64,000 nt of DNA. It comes from Stenotrophomonas maltophilia (GTDB taxonomy: Bacteria; Pseudomonadota; Gammaproteobacteria; Xanthomonadales; Xanthomonadaceae). The position numbers and the translations under genes are program-made. The stretch is taken from contig NZ_NEQV01000002.1 of the NCBI RefSeq assembly GCF_002799245.1, forward strand, positions 124,001-188,000, in the 5' to 3' direction. Below, piece after piece: positions 21,953 to 34,813 of this stretch (position 1 is the first letter of the stretch; the number at the start of each line of letters is the position of its first letter). A model generated the notes under the pieces. It was not told where the DNA came from. It was given only the letters and a program-made list of their open reading frames with translations, and searched no databases.

Positions 21953-23320
21953 ATGACCCAAGCCCTGCACGTCATCATCCTCGCCGCCGGCGCCGGCAAG
22001 CGCATGAAGTCGGTGCTGCCGAAGGTGCTGCAGCCGATCGCTGGCCAACCGATGCTGGCGCACGTGATCGATGCCGCCCGCGAGCTGCAGCCGGCCGCGA
22101 TCCATGTGGTCTACGGCCACGGCGGTGAGGCGGTGCGGCAGCATTTCGCCGACCAGCCCGACCTGCAGTGGGCCGAACAGGCACAGCAGCTGGGTACCGG
22201 GCACGCCGTTGCGCAGGCGATGCCACAGGTTCCCGATGCTGCGCAGGTGCTGGTGCTGTACGGCGATGTGCCGCTGATCCGCGCCCAGACCCTGCGCGAG
22301 CTGCTGGCGCAGCCGGGGCGATTGGCGGTGCTGGTGGCCGACGTCGATGACCCGACCGGCTATGGCCGCGTGCTGCGCGATGCAGAAGGCAAGGTAGGTG
22401 CGATCGTCGAGCAGAAGGACGCCACCGACGACCAGCTGCGCGTGCGCACGATCAACACCGGCATCATCGCCGCAGAGTCGACCGCGCTGCGCCGCTGGTT
22501 GTCACAGCTGTCCAACCGCAATGCGCAGAGCGAGTACTACCTCACCGACGTGTTCGCGTTCGCCGCGCATGAGTACACCCCGGCCGAGATGGCGCTGGTC
22601 GCCGATGCCCAGGAGGCCGAGGGTGCGAATGACCCGTGGCAGCTGGCGCAGCTGGAGCGCGCCTGGCAGCGACGTGCGGTGCGTGCGCTGTGCGCACAGG
22701 GCGCGCGCGTGCGCGATCCGGCACGGCTGGATATCCGTGGCACCGTCACCGTGGGCAGCGACGTGCTGATCGATGTCGACGTCGTGCTGGAAGGCAACAT
22801 CGTGCTCGCTGACGGCGTCACTGTGGGCCCGTTCAACCGCCTGAAGGACGTCAATCTCGGCCCCGGCACCGAAGTGCGCGCGCACTGCGATCTGGAAGGC
22901 GTGGTGACCGAAGGGGCTGCGCAGATCGGCCCGTTCGCACGCCTGCGGCCGGGTACCGTGCTGGCCGATGGCGTGCACGTCGGCAACTTCGTTGAGGCCA
23001 AGAAAGTCACCCTCGGCGTCGGCAGCAAGGCCAACCACCTCACCTACCTGGGCGATGCGGTGATCGGCAGCAGGGTGAACATCGGTGCCGGCACCATCAC
23101 CTGCAACTACGACGGCGTGAACAAGTCGACCACCACCATCGGCGACAACGCGTTCATCGGCTCCAACAGCTCGCTGGTAGCGCCGCTGACGATCGGCGAA
23201 GGCGCGACCATCGCCGCCGGCTCGGTCATTACCCGCAATGCGCCGGACGGCAAGCTGACGTTGGCCCGTGCACGACAGGAAACCATCGATGGCTGGAAGC
23301 GCCCGATCAAGAAGTCCTGA
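21953..23320 (+). CDS. glmU: Bifunctional GlmU (GlcN-1-P acetyltransferase / GlcNAc-1-P uridyltransferase)
   Basis: 455 residues. The N-terminal half is a nucleotidyltransferase ([35 protein letters not shown]); the C-terminal half is a left-handed beta-helix acetyltransferase (hexapeptide repeats from about residue 250, [22 protein letters not shown]). Together they make UDP-GlcNAc for peptidoglycan and LPS. A TAGAAT -10-like element sits at 21916-21921. glmS, often the next gene in gammaproteobacteria, is here 8 kb further on. Confidence 0.97.
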   Translation: MTQALHVIILAAGAGKRMKSVLPKVLQPIAGQPMLAHVIDAARELQPAAIHVVYGHGGEAVRQHFADQPDLQWAEQAQQLGTGHAVAQAMPQVPDAAQVLVLYGDVPLIRAQTLRELLAQPGRLAVLVADVDDPTGYGRVLRDAEGKVGAIVEQKDATDDQLRVRTINTGIIAAESTALRRWLSQLSNRNAQSEYYLTDVFAFAAHEYTPAEMALVADAQEAEGANDPWQLAQLERAWQRRAVRALCAQGARVRDPARLDIRGTVTVGSDVLIDVDVVLEGNIVLADGVTVGPFNRLKDVNLGPGTEVRAHCDLEGVVTEGAAQIGPFARLRPGTVLADGVHVGNFVEAKKVTLGVGSKANHLTYLGDAVIGSRVNIGAGTITCNYDGVNKSTTTIGDNAFIGSNSSLVAPLTIGEGATIAAGSVITRNAPDGKLTLARARQETIDGWKRPIKKS

Positions 23321-23822
23321 GCCACGCCTCCCGCATGCCGACGAGCTCGGCATGCTGCGGGCGATCGAGCAGCGTGCCGGTGAACTGCTGAAGGGCCACG
23401 AAGCCTACCCGGTGTTTGCCGGCCATGGCCTGGACCTGCCGACGTTGCGGGAAGGCCTTGAGCGCGGGCAGCTGTGGGTGGTGGATGCGGCCGACGGCGG
23501 CATTGCCGGCTACCTGCTGGCGGGCGAACTGGCGGGTGAGTTCCATGTCCTGCAGATGGATGTGGACCCGGCACACGCGCGTCGCGGCCATGGCCGCGCG
23601 TTGCTGCGCCATGCATTGGCGCAGGCGAGGGCGGATGGCTACGCAGCCGCGGTGCTGACCACCTTGTCCGACGTGCCCTGGAATGCGGCCTTCTACGCCA
23701 GCGAAGGATTCGTTGAAGTGCCTGAGGCGGAGTGGAACGATGACCTGCGCACGGTGATGGCCGAAGAGGCCGCGCTGGGGTTCCCGATGCACCTGCGGGT
23801 GGCGATGCGGCGCGTCTGGTAG
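23289..23822 (+). CDS. GNAT family N-acetyltransferase
   Basis: About 177 residues from an ATG at 23289 that overlaps the end of glmU by 32 bp; AGGA lies 8 bases upstream. The acetyl-CoA-binding motif is seen in [30 protein letters not shown] (the R-x-x-G-x-G/A loop), followed by [22 protein letters not shown]. The substrate cannot be predicted. The overlap suggests coupled translation with glmU. The exact start is uncertain because the family match begins around PRLPHADE. Confidence 0.8.
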   Translation: MAGSARSRSPEPRLPHADELGMLRAIEQRAGELLKGHEAYPVFAGHGLDLPTLREGLERGQLWVVDAADGGIAGYLLAGELAGEFHVLQMDVDPAHARRGHGRALLRHALAQARADGYAAAVLTTLSDVPWNAAFYASEGFVEVPEAEWNDDLRTVMAEEAALGFPMHLRVAMRRVW

Positions 23823-23865
23823 TTGCCGACCTCGGTCGGCACATCCACGCATGGCGTGGATCTAC
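23823..23865. repeat. Two palindromes between convergent genes
   Basis: GTGCCGACCGAGGTCGGCAA (minus strand, 23823-23842) is followed by a second palindrome of SMAG type (ATCCACGCATGGCGTGGATC, then TAC), whose GTAG head is on the minus strand at the right end. Confidence 0.75.
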
Positions 23866-23878
23866 CCGATCGGCCCGC

Positions 23879-25227
23879 TCAGCCCAGCGGCAACAGGATC
23901 GATACGCACAACCCGCCATCACCGCGGTTCTGCAGCGACACCCGCCCACCGTGCGCTTCCACGATCTCGCGGGTCAGCGCCAGACCCAACCCGGTGCCAT
24001 TGCGCTTGGTCGAATAGAACGGCATCAGTGCGTTCTGCAGCACCTGCTCGTTCATGCCCTTGCCCCGGTCCAGCACATCCAGGCGCAGCCATTGCGGCAG
24101 CCGCGTCAGCTGCACCTGCACGTCATCGTTGGGTGGATCGGCTTCGGCGCAGGCTTCATGCGCGTTCTTCAGCAGGTTCAGCAACGCCTGCCCGAACTGG
24201 GCGATGTCGATGCGGCTGCTCAGTTCCTCGTCCGGCTCGCGTTCCATGGTGAACGGGATCTGCTGGCGCATGCTGGACAGGAAGGGCGCCCAGTGCACGG
24301 TCTGCAGTTGCGGCTGCGGCAGCTTGGCGAAGCGCGCATAGCCACGGATGAAGCCTTCCAGGTGGCGTGCGCGGTCTTCGATGGTGGTGAAGATTTCCGG
24401 CAGCCGGTCGAAGCGCTCGCGCTGCACCAGCACGCCGCCGGAATGCGCCAGCGAGGCGATCGGCGCCAGCGAGTTGTTGAGCTCGTGGCTGATCACCCGG
24501 ATCACCTTCTTCCACGTCTGCACTTCCTGGCGGCGCAGCTCGGCGGTGAGCAGGCGTACCAGCAGCAGGTCGTGGGGCCGGCCGTTGAGCTGGAAGGCGC
24601 GGCGTGAGAGGTGATAGACCTGTTCATCATCCTCATCGCCGTCTTCGCCTTCGGCATGCACCGCGAACAGGCTGTCGCCGCCACGGGCGATGGCATCGCG
24701 CAGCTCCACCGGCACCTGTTCCAGCACCTCTTCCAGACGCTGGCCTTCCAGCTTCCAGCCGCCATGCAACAGCTTGCGCGCGGCCAGGTTGGAGAACACC
24801 ACGCGGGCGATGCCGTCGCCGCCGGAGGCAATCAGCAGCATGGCCACCGGGGTGTTCTGCACCATGGTGTCCAGCAGCAGTTCGCGCTGCACCAGGCCCT
24901 GCCGTTGCTCGCGCAGCACATCGCCCAGCTCGCGGTGCGCCTGCACCAGGTCGCCCAGTTCGTCGTTGCCCGGCCAGTACACGCCGAAGTTGTACTCGCC
25001 GTCGCGGTAGCTGCTGGTGGTGCCGGACAGCGCACGCATCAGCGAGCGCACCGGTGCGGTGGCGCGGCGCAGGGTCCACCACATCAGTGCCAGCAGGATC
25101 ACCGCCGACACCGTGGTCACCACCCAGCCATGGTCCATCCAGTACGCCAGCAGCCACGGCAACGCGGCGGCCAGCGCCAGCACCGGCAGCAGGCGCAGGA
25201 ACAGGCGGAAGGTGAACGAGCGCCGTT

Positions 25228-25231
<4 letters not shown>
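23879..25231 (-). CDS. Sensor histidine kinase, NtrY/NtrB-like
   Basis: 450 residues. Two N-terminal membrane helices (LFLRLLPVLALAAALPWLLAY; WVVTTVSAVILLALMWWTL) with almost no periplasmic loop are followed by a linker or HAMP region, a PAS-like domain (about 120-220), the phospho-accepting His249 in VISHELNNSLAPI, and an ATPase domain (LLNLLKNAHEA; GTGLGLALTREIVEAHGG). It overlaps the response regulator gene by 4 bp (ATGA), so the pair is translationally coupled. The lack of a sensing loop suggests that it detects a signal in the membrane or cytoplasm. Confidence 0.9.
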
Positions 25232-26574
<1,343 letters not shown>

Positions 26575-26753
26575 CAAGCGGTTCTGCAGAAAGGGATGGG
26601 CGGCGCCGATGGAGCCGTGTTCGTGTCCATACGCCGGGAGAGCCCGGCGCCACCCACCAAGCATAGCCAAACCCGTGGCGGTGCAGGGGCCGCCTTCAGG
26701 GGTGTCCTGAAGACCGGGCCGGCAGCGCGGCCCGGTCAGGACGGGGCGTGGCC

Positions 26754-27968
26754 TCAGCTGCCCCGCGTGGCGACCGCCGGCGGCACCGCTGCGGCGCGGC
26801 GGGCAGGGCCGAACACCGCGATCTGGCCCAGTGCCCACAGCAGCAGCGCACCCAGCGGCAGGTACAACAGTGGCATGCGCGGCAGCTCGTACATGTTCAT
26901 CAGCGCCAGGTTGATCGCGTAGGCCGCCAGCATGCCCAGCACGATGCCCAGCGAGGCGAGCAGGAAGTTCTCGGTCTGGAAGTAGCGCAGGATCTGCCCG
27001 CGGGTGGCACCGAGTGCGCGGCGGATGCCGATCTGCTTGCTGCGCTGCTGCACCCAGAAGCTGGCCAGGCCGATGATGCCCAGCGCCGTGACCACCAGCA
27101 GCGAGATGCACACGGTGATCAGCAGCCCGACCATGGCCTTGTCGTTCTTGAAGTAGTCATTGCGCTGCGCCTCATAGGTCAGCTTCTCGCGCACCAGCCG
27201 GTTGGGGTCATTGCGTTCAAGCGCGGCGATCGCACCCTTGAGGACCTCCTCGCGCCGTTCCGGAGCGGTGCGCAGGACGTACGGGCCTTGGGTGAAATCG
27301 GTCCGCACCGGCAGCACGATCGACAGCGTGGTGTTGTTGTTGTAATCGGTGGGCGTGGCCAATGAAGCGACGATGCCCACCACGTGCAGTGGCTGCTTGC
27401 CCATGTAGAACGTCTTGCCCAGCGCATTCTCGCTGGGGTACAGCTTGTCGGCGAGCGTGCGGCTGATGATCACCGAGGAGGCGGTGTTGGTGGCGGCGTT
27501 CTTCTGCGCGTCCTCGATGTTGCTGTACTCACTGGACTGGAAGTCGCGGCCGGCGGTCAGCTGCAGCCCGAGCGCGGGCAGTCCGCCTTCGCCGAACATG
27601 TACATGGTGACGAAGGCGGTCGGGCGTTCCTGGTCCTGCTTCAGCGAAACGCTGGTATTGGAGGAGTTCGGGCGGAACGGCAGCTGGTTGACCTTGGCCG
27701 CAGCGGTCACCCCGGGAACTGCGCGCAGCGCGGACAGGTCCTCCTGGGTGCGGGCCTGGCCATTGGTCTGCTTGCCGATGCCGCTGACGCGGACGAACAC
27801 CAGTTCGTTCTCGGCCAGGCCGCTGGTCTGGCTGATCCGTTCAACGCGCTGGGTGACCAGGAACAGGGCATTGCAGACGATGGCGCAGGTCAGGGCGACT
27901 TCCAGCACGATCAGGGCGGCGGCCGTCTTGTGCCGGCGCAGGGTGCTGAGGATGGGGCGGATATCCAT
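26754..27968 (-). CDS. ABC transporter permease, MacB/FtsX type (second permease)
   Basis: 404 residues. One N-terminal membrane helix (AALIVLEVALTCAIVCNALFL), a large periplasmic domain and three C-terminal helices with the FtsX signature IGIRRALGATRGQILRYFQTENFLL. Such permeases do not pump through a channel but transmit ATPase motion to the periplasm. It is the fourth gene of the operon. It is clearly paralogous to the permease at 33506-34729. Confidence 0.9.
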   Translation of the reverse strand: MDIRPILSTLRRHKTAAALIVLEVALTCAIVCNALFLVTQRVERISQTSGLAENELVFVRVSGIGKQTNGQARTQEDLSALRAVPGVTAAAKVNQLPFRPNSSNTSVSLKQDQERPTAFVTMYMFGEGGLPALGLQLTAGRDFQSSEYSNIEDAQKNAATNTASSVIISRTLADKLYPSENALGKTFYMGKQPLHVVGIVASLATPTDYNNNTTLSIVLPVRTDFTQGPYVLRTAPERREEVLKGAIAALERNDPNRLVREKLTYEAQRNDYFKNDKAMVGLLITVCISLLVVTALGIIGLASFWVQQRSKQIGIRRALGATRGQILRYFQTENFLLASLGIVLGMLAAYAINLALMNMYELPRMPLLYLPLGALLLWALGQIAVFGPARRAAAVPPAVATRGS

Positions 27969-27989
27969 GGGAGGTCCTCGTACTCGTAC

Positions 27990-29291
27990 TTACTGCGACT
28001 TGAGCTGGATGGCCGGGGTAACCTGCATCGCGCGCCAGGCGGGCAGGAAACCGGCGGCGAGGCTGGCGCACAGGGTCAGGCCGATGGCCAGCAGCAGCAT
28101 GCTGCCGTCCAGGTGGGCCAGGTCCGCGTAGTCCACGGGTTGCTGGCGTACCGCATACAGGCCGAGCAGGGCCAGGCCGATGCCGAGCACGCCGCCGGCA
28201 ACGCCGACCGCACCGGCTTCAACCAGGCATTGCAGGAAGATCTGCCCACGGCTCGCGCCGAGCGCACGGCGCACACCGATCTCGCCGCTGCGGCGCAGGA
28301 ACTTGGCCAGCAGCAGGCCCACCGTGTTGACCAGGCAGACGCCGAGGAAGCCCAATGCCAGCCACATCTGCAGGCGCACGTCGCTGGGCACGGCGTTCTT
28401 GAACGTCAACCACTCCATCACCGGGCGCAGCCGCACGTTGGTGGGGCGCTCGAAGCGGCCCGCCGCGCGCTGCTGGTCCGAGTAGTTGACCAGGTAGCTG
28501 CGGTAGTCCTCGACCTTGGCCGGGTCCAGCTCCACCCAGTACTGGATCCAGCTGCAGGGTGCGCTGATCGAGTTGCTGTTGCCATCCGGATTCTCGCCGA
28601 AGCAGTTCATGTTGCCGTTGCTGCCGAACTCCAGGTCCATCGCAGTGGAGAACGGCACCAGCAGGTCTTCATCCTTGCCGTACTTGCCGGTGGTCAGATC
28701 GAAGAAGTGGGGTTCGGGGCTCCACTCCTTCATCACGCCGATCACCCGCAGTGAATGGCCGCTGAGGCGGATCTCGCGACCGGTGCTGTCGGCACCCTGG
28801 AACAGCTTGTCGTTGATCGCCTTCGACAGCACCACCACGCGGCTGCGGTTGTCATCGTCACTGCTGTTCCAGGCACGGCCGTACTGCATCGGCACGTCGA
28901 ACATCGGGAAGAAATCAGCCGACGTCCAGCGCGTATCCACCGAGAACGGCTTGAGCGTGCTGAGCTCCGGTTCCACCGTGCCGCCGCCCGCGCTCATCAT
29001 TGCCTGGCGGACGCCGCGCTTCTCGCGCAGCAGGGTCTCGGCGTCGCGCCGGGTCATCTGTTCCTCGGGCTCCTCACCCGGGGTGTAGCCGCCACGCGGG
29101 CGCGGATCGACCTGCACATAGAACAGCCGGTCGCTCTTGCCGGGAATCGGGTCGCCGGACAGCACATGGAACACCGTCAGGGTGGTCATCGAGGCACCAA
29201 TGCCCAGCGCGATGGCGATCACCATCAGCGCGGTCAGGACCTTGTTGCGGCGGAAGCTGCGCACCGCCAATCGGGCGTAGTAGGCGAACAT
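27990..29291 (-). CDS. ABC transporter permease, MacB/FtsX type (first permease)
   Basis: 433 residues with the MacB layout: N-terminal helix (VLTALMVIAIALGIGASMTTL), periplasmic MacB-PCD domain, and three C-terminal helices with IGVRRALGASRGQIFLQCLVEAGAV. It differs from the second permease in the operon, so the exporter probably works as a heterodimer. The paralogue at 34814-36124 shares long stretches, for example SADFFPMF and SEQQRAAGRF/SDQQRAAGRF. Confidence 0.9.
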   Translation of the reverse strand: MFAYYARLAVRSFRRNKVLTALMVIAIALGIGASMTTLTVFHVLSGDPIPGKSDRLFYVQVDPRPRGGYTPGEEPEEQMTRRDAETLLREKRGVRQAMMSAGGGTVEPELSTLKPFSVDTRWTSADFFPMFDVPMQYGRAWNSSDDDNRSRVVVLSKAINDKLFQGADSTGREIRLSGHSLRVIGVMKEWSPEPHFFDLTTGKYGKDEDLLVPFSTAMDLEFGSNGNMNCFGENPDGNSNSISAPCSWIQYWVELDPAKVEDYRSYLVNYSDQQRAAGRFERPTNVRLRPVMEWLTFKNAVPSDVRLQMWLALGFLGVCLVNTVGLLLAKFLRRSGEIGVRRALGASRGQIFLQCLVEAGAVGVAGGVLGIGLALLGLYAVRQQPVDYADLAHLDGSMLLLAIGLTLCASLAAGFLPAWRAMQVTPAIQLKSQ

Positions 29292-29301
29292 GGGAGTGCC
29301 C

Positions 29302-30024
29302 TCACTCGTTGACGGCGACGATGTGGCGCGGGGTCGTCAGTACCGGTTCGCGCACCAGGTCGGTGACCTGGCCGTCGACGATGTGCACGTTCCGCTGCGC
29401 GCGCGCGGCCAGTTCCGGGTCGTGGGTGACCATCACGATGGTGGTGCCGGCGGCATTGATCTCCTCCAGCAGTTCCATCACGCCGCGGGCCATCTGCGTA
29501 TCCAGGTTGCCGGTCGGTTCGTCGGCCAGCAGCAGGCGCGGGCTGCCGGCCAGGGCACGTGCAATCGCCGCACGCTGCTGCTGGCCGCCGGACAGCTCAT
29601 TCGGGTAATGCTTCATGCGCGAACCGAGGCCGACCTGGGTCAGCGCCTTCTCGATGCGTTCGCGGCGCTCGTTGGCGCTCATCTTCCGGTAGCGCAGCGG
29701 CACGTCGACGTTGTCGAACAGGTTCAGGTCGGGGATCAGGTTGAAGCCCTGGAAGATGAAGCCGATCTTCTGGTTGCGCAGGCGGCTGCGCGCATCGTCG
29801 CCCAGCGTGCTCACGTCCTGGCCGTCGAGCATGTAGGTGCCGCTGGTGAAGGTTTCCAGCAGGCCGGCGATGTTGAGGAAGGTGGTCTTGCCGGAGCCGG
29901 ACGGGCCGGTGACGGCGACGAACTCGCCTTCCTTGACCTGCAGTTCCAGTGAGCGCAACGCGTGGGTTTCCACCTGTTCGGTGCGGAAGACCTTGGCGAC
30001 CGAACGCATTTCGAGCATGTACAT
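29302..30024 (-). CDS. ABC transporter ATP-binding protein, MacB/LolD type
   Basis: 240 residues. Walker A GPSGSGKTTFLN (near residue 40), Q-loop FIFQGFNLIPDLNLFDNV, signature LSGGQQQRAAIARAL, Walker B LLLADEPTGNLD and switch His in VMVTHDPEL. This type powers mechanotransmitting exporters with FtsX-type permeases. The gap to the next permease gene is 10 bp. It is the only ATPase of this type in the window, so it may also serve the second permease pair at 33.5-36.1 kb (inference). Confidence 0.93.
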   Translation of the reverse strand: MYMLEMRSVAKVFRTEQVETHALRSLELQVKEGEFVAVTGPSGSGKTTFLNIAGLLETFTSGTYMLDGQDVSTLGDDARSRLRNQKIGFIFQGFNLIPDLNLFDNVDVPLRYRKMSANERRERIEKALTQVGLGSRMKHYPNELSGGQQQRAAIARALAGSPRLLLADEPTGNLDTQMARGVMELLEEINAAGTTIVMVTHDPELAARAQRNVHIVDGQVTDLVREPVLTTPRHIVAVNE

Positions 30025-30059
30025 GGGGTGTCCTCTCTCCAGGATTCAGGTATCAGGTA

Positions 30060-31337
30060 TCAGTTGACGGAGACGCGTTCGGCGTCCTTGAACAGGTCGC
30101 TGCCGGAGACCACGATGCGGTCGCCCGGCTGCACACCCGACTTGATTTCCACTTCGCCCAGGCTGCTGACGCCCAGTTCCACCGGACGCCGCACCGCGGT
30201 GCGGCCATCCATCACGTAGGCCACGCCATTGCCCTGTTCGACGAACGGGCCGCGCTCGACCTTCAGCACGTTCCTGCGGGTGTCGAGCAGCACGCGAACC
30301 GACATCCGCTGGCTCTGGCGCAGGCCTTCCGGCTGCGCACTGGCGAAGCGCACGCGGGCGTTGACCTCGCCGTTGACCACTTCAGGCGACACCGCGCTGA
30401 TCTCGCCCGGGAACGGCTGGCCGTTGCCACCGGTCAGCTGCGCCGGCATGCCGATCGCCAGGTCGCGGGCGAAGCTCTCCGGCACCTTGATCTCGACCTC
30501 GAACTTGGACAGGTCAACCACGCCCAGTACCGGCGCGTTGGCGGCCAGGTTGGTGGACTGGACGGCCTGCACCTGGCCGACCTGGCCGTCGAACGGTGCG
30601 CGCAGGGTCAGTGCATCGACCTGGCGCTGCACTTCGGCCACCACGGCCTTCTGGCGGTCGGCCAGCAGGCGCTTGTTGCGGGCATCCAGGTCTGCGCCCT
30701 GGCTCTGCAGGCGCGCGTCGGTGGTGGCGTTGGCCAGGGTGATGTCGGCCTTCTTCAGCGAGTCCTTGGCCTTGGCCAGATCGATCTGCGGCACTGCACC
30801 GCCGTCGTAGCCGCGCTGGTAGCGCTGCAGGTCGCGGTCGGCCGCCTGCCGTTCGATCGTGGCCTGGTCGGTTTCCTTGCGCGACTTGGCGCGGGCCAGG
30901 GTGGCGTCCAGCGCGGCACGGCTGGCCTCGGCTTCCAGGCCGGCCAGGGTGGCCTGTTCCTGGGCCAGCTTGCTGCGCAGTTCCGGGCTGTCGATGATCG
31001 CCAGTTCCTGGCCCTTCTTGACCACGTCACCGGCGACCACCTTCAGGTCCACGGTACCGGCCGAGATGGCGTACAGGATCGGGCTGTTGGCGGCGATCAC
31101 CCGGCCGTCGGCGGCGATGTCACGGACCAGGTCACCCTGCTTCACTTCGGCGATGCGCACGCGACTGCTGTCGAAGGAGCGACTGGCATTGGACCAGGCA
31201 TGCACCGCCCAGCCGATGCCGGCGAGCAGCGCGATGGCACCCAGCGCCGGCCAGCGGTAGCGCTGCCAGTTTGCACGGGGGGTGCCGGCCGGGGCGGAGG
31301 AAACGATCTGGTCCTGTGCGGAAGTGTCGCGGATCAT
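30060..31337 (-). CDS. Periplasmic adaptor (HlyD/MacA family) of the ABC exporter
   Basis: 425 residues. A single N-terminal membrane helix (WPALGAIALLAGIGWAVHAW) anchors a periplasmic chain with a split biotinyl-lipoyl domain, a helical hairpin (about 110-240, rich in Ala, Lys and Glu) and beta-barrel domains (LRAPFDGQVGQVQAVQSTNLAANAPV). Adaptors of this type join inner-membrane pumps to an outer-membrane TolC-like channel; no TolC gene is present here. The ATG at 31337 is chosen because upstream in-frame codons would overlap the promoter. It is the first gene of the operon. Confidence 0.9.
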   Translation of the reverse strand: MIRDTSAQDQIVSSAPAGTPRANWQRYRWPALGAIALLAGIGWAVHAWSNASRSFDSSRVRIAEVKQGDLVRDIAADGRVIAANSPILYAISAGTVDLKVVAGDVVKKGQELAIIDSPELRSKLAQEQATLAGLEAEASRAALDATLARAKSRKETDQATIERQAADRDLQRYQRGYDGGAVPQIDLAKAKDSLKKADITLANATTDARLQSQGADLDARNKRLLADRQKAVVAEVQRQVDALTLRAPFDGQVGQVQAVQSTNLAANAPVLGVVDLSKFEVEIKVPESFARDLAIGMPAQLTGGNGQPFPGEISAVSPEVVNGEVNARVRFASAQPEGLRQSQRMSVRVLLDTRRNVLKVERGPFVEQGNGVAYVMDGRTAVRRPVELGVSSLGEVEIKSGVQPGDRIVVSGSDLFKDAERVSVN

Positions 31338-31370
31338 CGGGTGCGTGCCTGACGGTGGTGGTGAGTACCA

Positions 31371-31387
31371 AGCATGTAGCGTGCCAA
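31371..31387 (-). promoter_or_regulatory. Sigma-54 (RpoN) promoter of the export operon
   Basis: Read leftward: TTGGCACGCTACATGCT. It matches TTGGCACG-N4-TTGCT with a single mismatch and has exactly 10 bases between GG and GC, the hallmark of -24/-12 promoters. Transcription would begin near 31360, about 20 bp before the adaptor ATG. Confidence 0.8.
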
Positions 31388-31428
31388 CTTTATTTCCTTT
31401 CAGGTCAATGGGTTGGGTGGGCTGCTCA

Positions 31429-31464
31429 AGTGTCCGGGTGTCCGCGGACACCTTTCCGGACACT
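31429..31464. promoter_or_regulatory. Nested palindromes, likely binding site for the NtrC-type regulator
   Basis: An inner perfect palindrome GTGTCCGCGGACAC (31438-31451) is nested in an outer inverted repeat AGTGTCCGG (31429-31437) / CCGGACACT (31456-31464). Further CGGACA half-sites follow at 31474 and 31493. The centre is about 85 bp upstream of the predicted sigma-54 start, the usual place for an enhancer site. glmS reads away on the other side. Confidence 0.65.
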
Positions 31465-31540
31465 TTCATTAAGCGGACAGGAGGGGGAAGCCGGACACGC
31501 GGGCTAGAATGCGCCGATCGTCTTCAAGGAAACGCGTGAC

Positions 31541-33379
<1,839 letters not shown>

Positions 33380-33505
33380 GGCGCCGTACCGGCTTCGGCA
33401 ACTGCGCAGGCTTCCTGGAGCCTGCGCAGGGCCAGGGCGGGAACCGGGCACGGTGATCAATGAAGACATGGTGCAGGCGACAGCGTCCTCGCTGCCGGTT
33501 GCGCC

Positions 33506-34729
33506 TCAGAAGCCACCCGTAGCCACGGCGGGTGCTACCGAGGATGCCCGGCGCGCAGGCGACCACACCGCCAACTGGCCGATGAGCAGCAGCAGCGCCG
33601 CGCCGATGGGAAGATAGAGCGCGGGCAGGCGATCCAGCTCGTAATGGCTCATCAGCACCTGGTTGATTCCGTAGGCGCCAATCATGCCCAGCGCAATGCC
33701 GATGCTCACCAACAGCAGGTTCTCCAGCTGGAAGTAGCGCAGGATCTGCCTGCGGGTTGCGCCGAGCGCGCGCCGGATGCCGATGCTGCGGGTCCGTTGC
33801 GAGACCCAGAAACTGGCGATTCCAAACAGCCCCAGCGCGGTGATCGCCAGCAGCCCCATCATGAGTATGGCCAGCAACCACGCCATGTCACGATCCTTCT
33901 GGTAGTACTGCCGCATGACCTCGGTGAAGGCGGCGTGCTCCATGATGACGCGACGGTTGCTGCTGCGTTCCAGCGCTGCGATCGCGGCCTTCTCGACCGC
34001 CTCGCGCTGCGAAGGATCGGTCCGGAGCGCGAACCGGCCCATCGTCAGGTCCTTCATCGGCAGCAACAGCGAGAAGCCGGCATTCTCGATGCCGCCATTG
34101 TCATTGGGCCGGATCAGGCGTTCGACCACGCCGACGATGCGGTGTGGAGAATTGTCCGGATTCCACGCGTAGATTTCCTTGCCAATGGCGCTCTGTCCGG
34201 GAAACAGCCTCTCGGCCACGTCCCGGGTGATGATGGCCGATGGCACCCGGAGCGCCGGTCCACCGCTGTTGAACTGTTCCCAGTCGACGTATTCGGAGGG
34301 AGAGAAATCGCGCCCTTCCACCAGCGTCAGACCCAGGGTATCGAGCAGGTCCTTGCCCAGGTACATGGCGACATTGAGGCTGGGGCCGCGCTGGTTCCGA
34401 TCCAGCCGAACCGATCCATTCCATGCGGAATTGTCGAACGGAACATGATTCAGGCTGGTGGCGGCCTTGACCCCGGCGATCGAGCGCAACTCCGCCAGAT
34501 CCTGCCGCACCTGCGCTCCGGGGTTCTCGCTCTCGCCAATACCCGCGACATTGATTCTCACGATCTGGTCGTCGGCCAAGCCGGTCGCCCGCTCCATGCG
34601 CTCCAACCGTTGGCTGATCATGAACGTCGCGTTGGAGACGATCGCGCAGCTGAGCGCGATCTCGAGAATGATCAGCACCGCTTGGATCTTGTTGCGTTTG
34701 AGGCTGGAAAGGATGGGGCCGATACTCAT
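33506..34729 (-). CDS. FtsX/MacB-type permease, last gene of the peptide cluster
   Basis: 407 residues. N-terminal helix (QAVLIILEIALSCAIVSNATF), periplasmic domain and C-terminal FtsX segment (IGIRRALGATRRQILRYFQLENLLLVSIGIALGMIGAYGIN). It is a paralogue of the permease at 26754-27968, with the same length and matching segments throughout. No ATPase or adaptor gene accompanies it. It ends convergently with glmS. Confidence 0.88.
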   Translation of the reverse strand: MSIGPILSSLKRNKIQAVLIILEIALSCAIVSNATFMISQRLERMERATGLADDQIVRINVAGIGESENPGAQVRQDLAELRSIAGVKAATSLNHVPFDNSAWNGSVRLDRNQRGPSLNVAMYLGKDLLDTLGLTLVEGRDFSPSEYVDWEQFNSGGPALRVPSAIITRDVAERLFPGQSAIGKEIYAWNPDNSPHRIVGVVERLIRPNDNGGIENAGFSLLLPMKDLTMGRFALRTDPSQREAVEKAAIAALERSSNRRVIMEHAAFTEVMRQYYQKDRDMAWLLAILMMGLLAITALGLFGIASFWVSQRTRSIGIRRALGATRRQILRYFQLENLLLVSIGIALGMIGAYGINQVLMSHYELDRLPALYLPIGAALLLLIGQLAVWSPARRASSVAPAVATGGF

Positions 34730-34813
34730 GGAATCTCCGGAACAGAAGGGTGCAACGTTGCCGCTGGATGTGGCAGGCGGTTCGTGGCGCAGGCACGCAC
34801 CGCTGCAGTTCTC

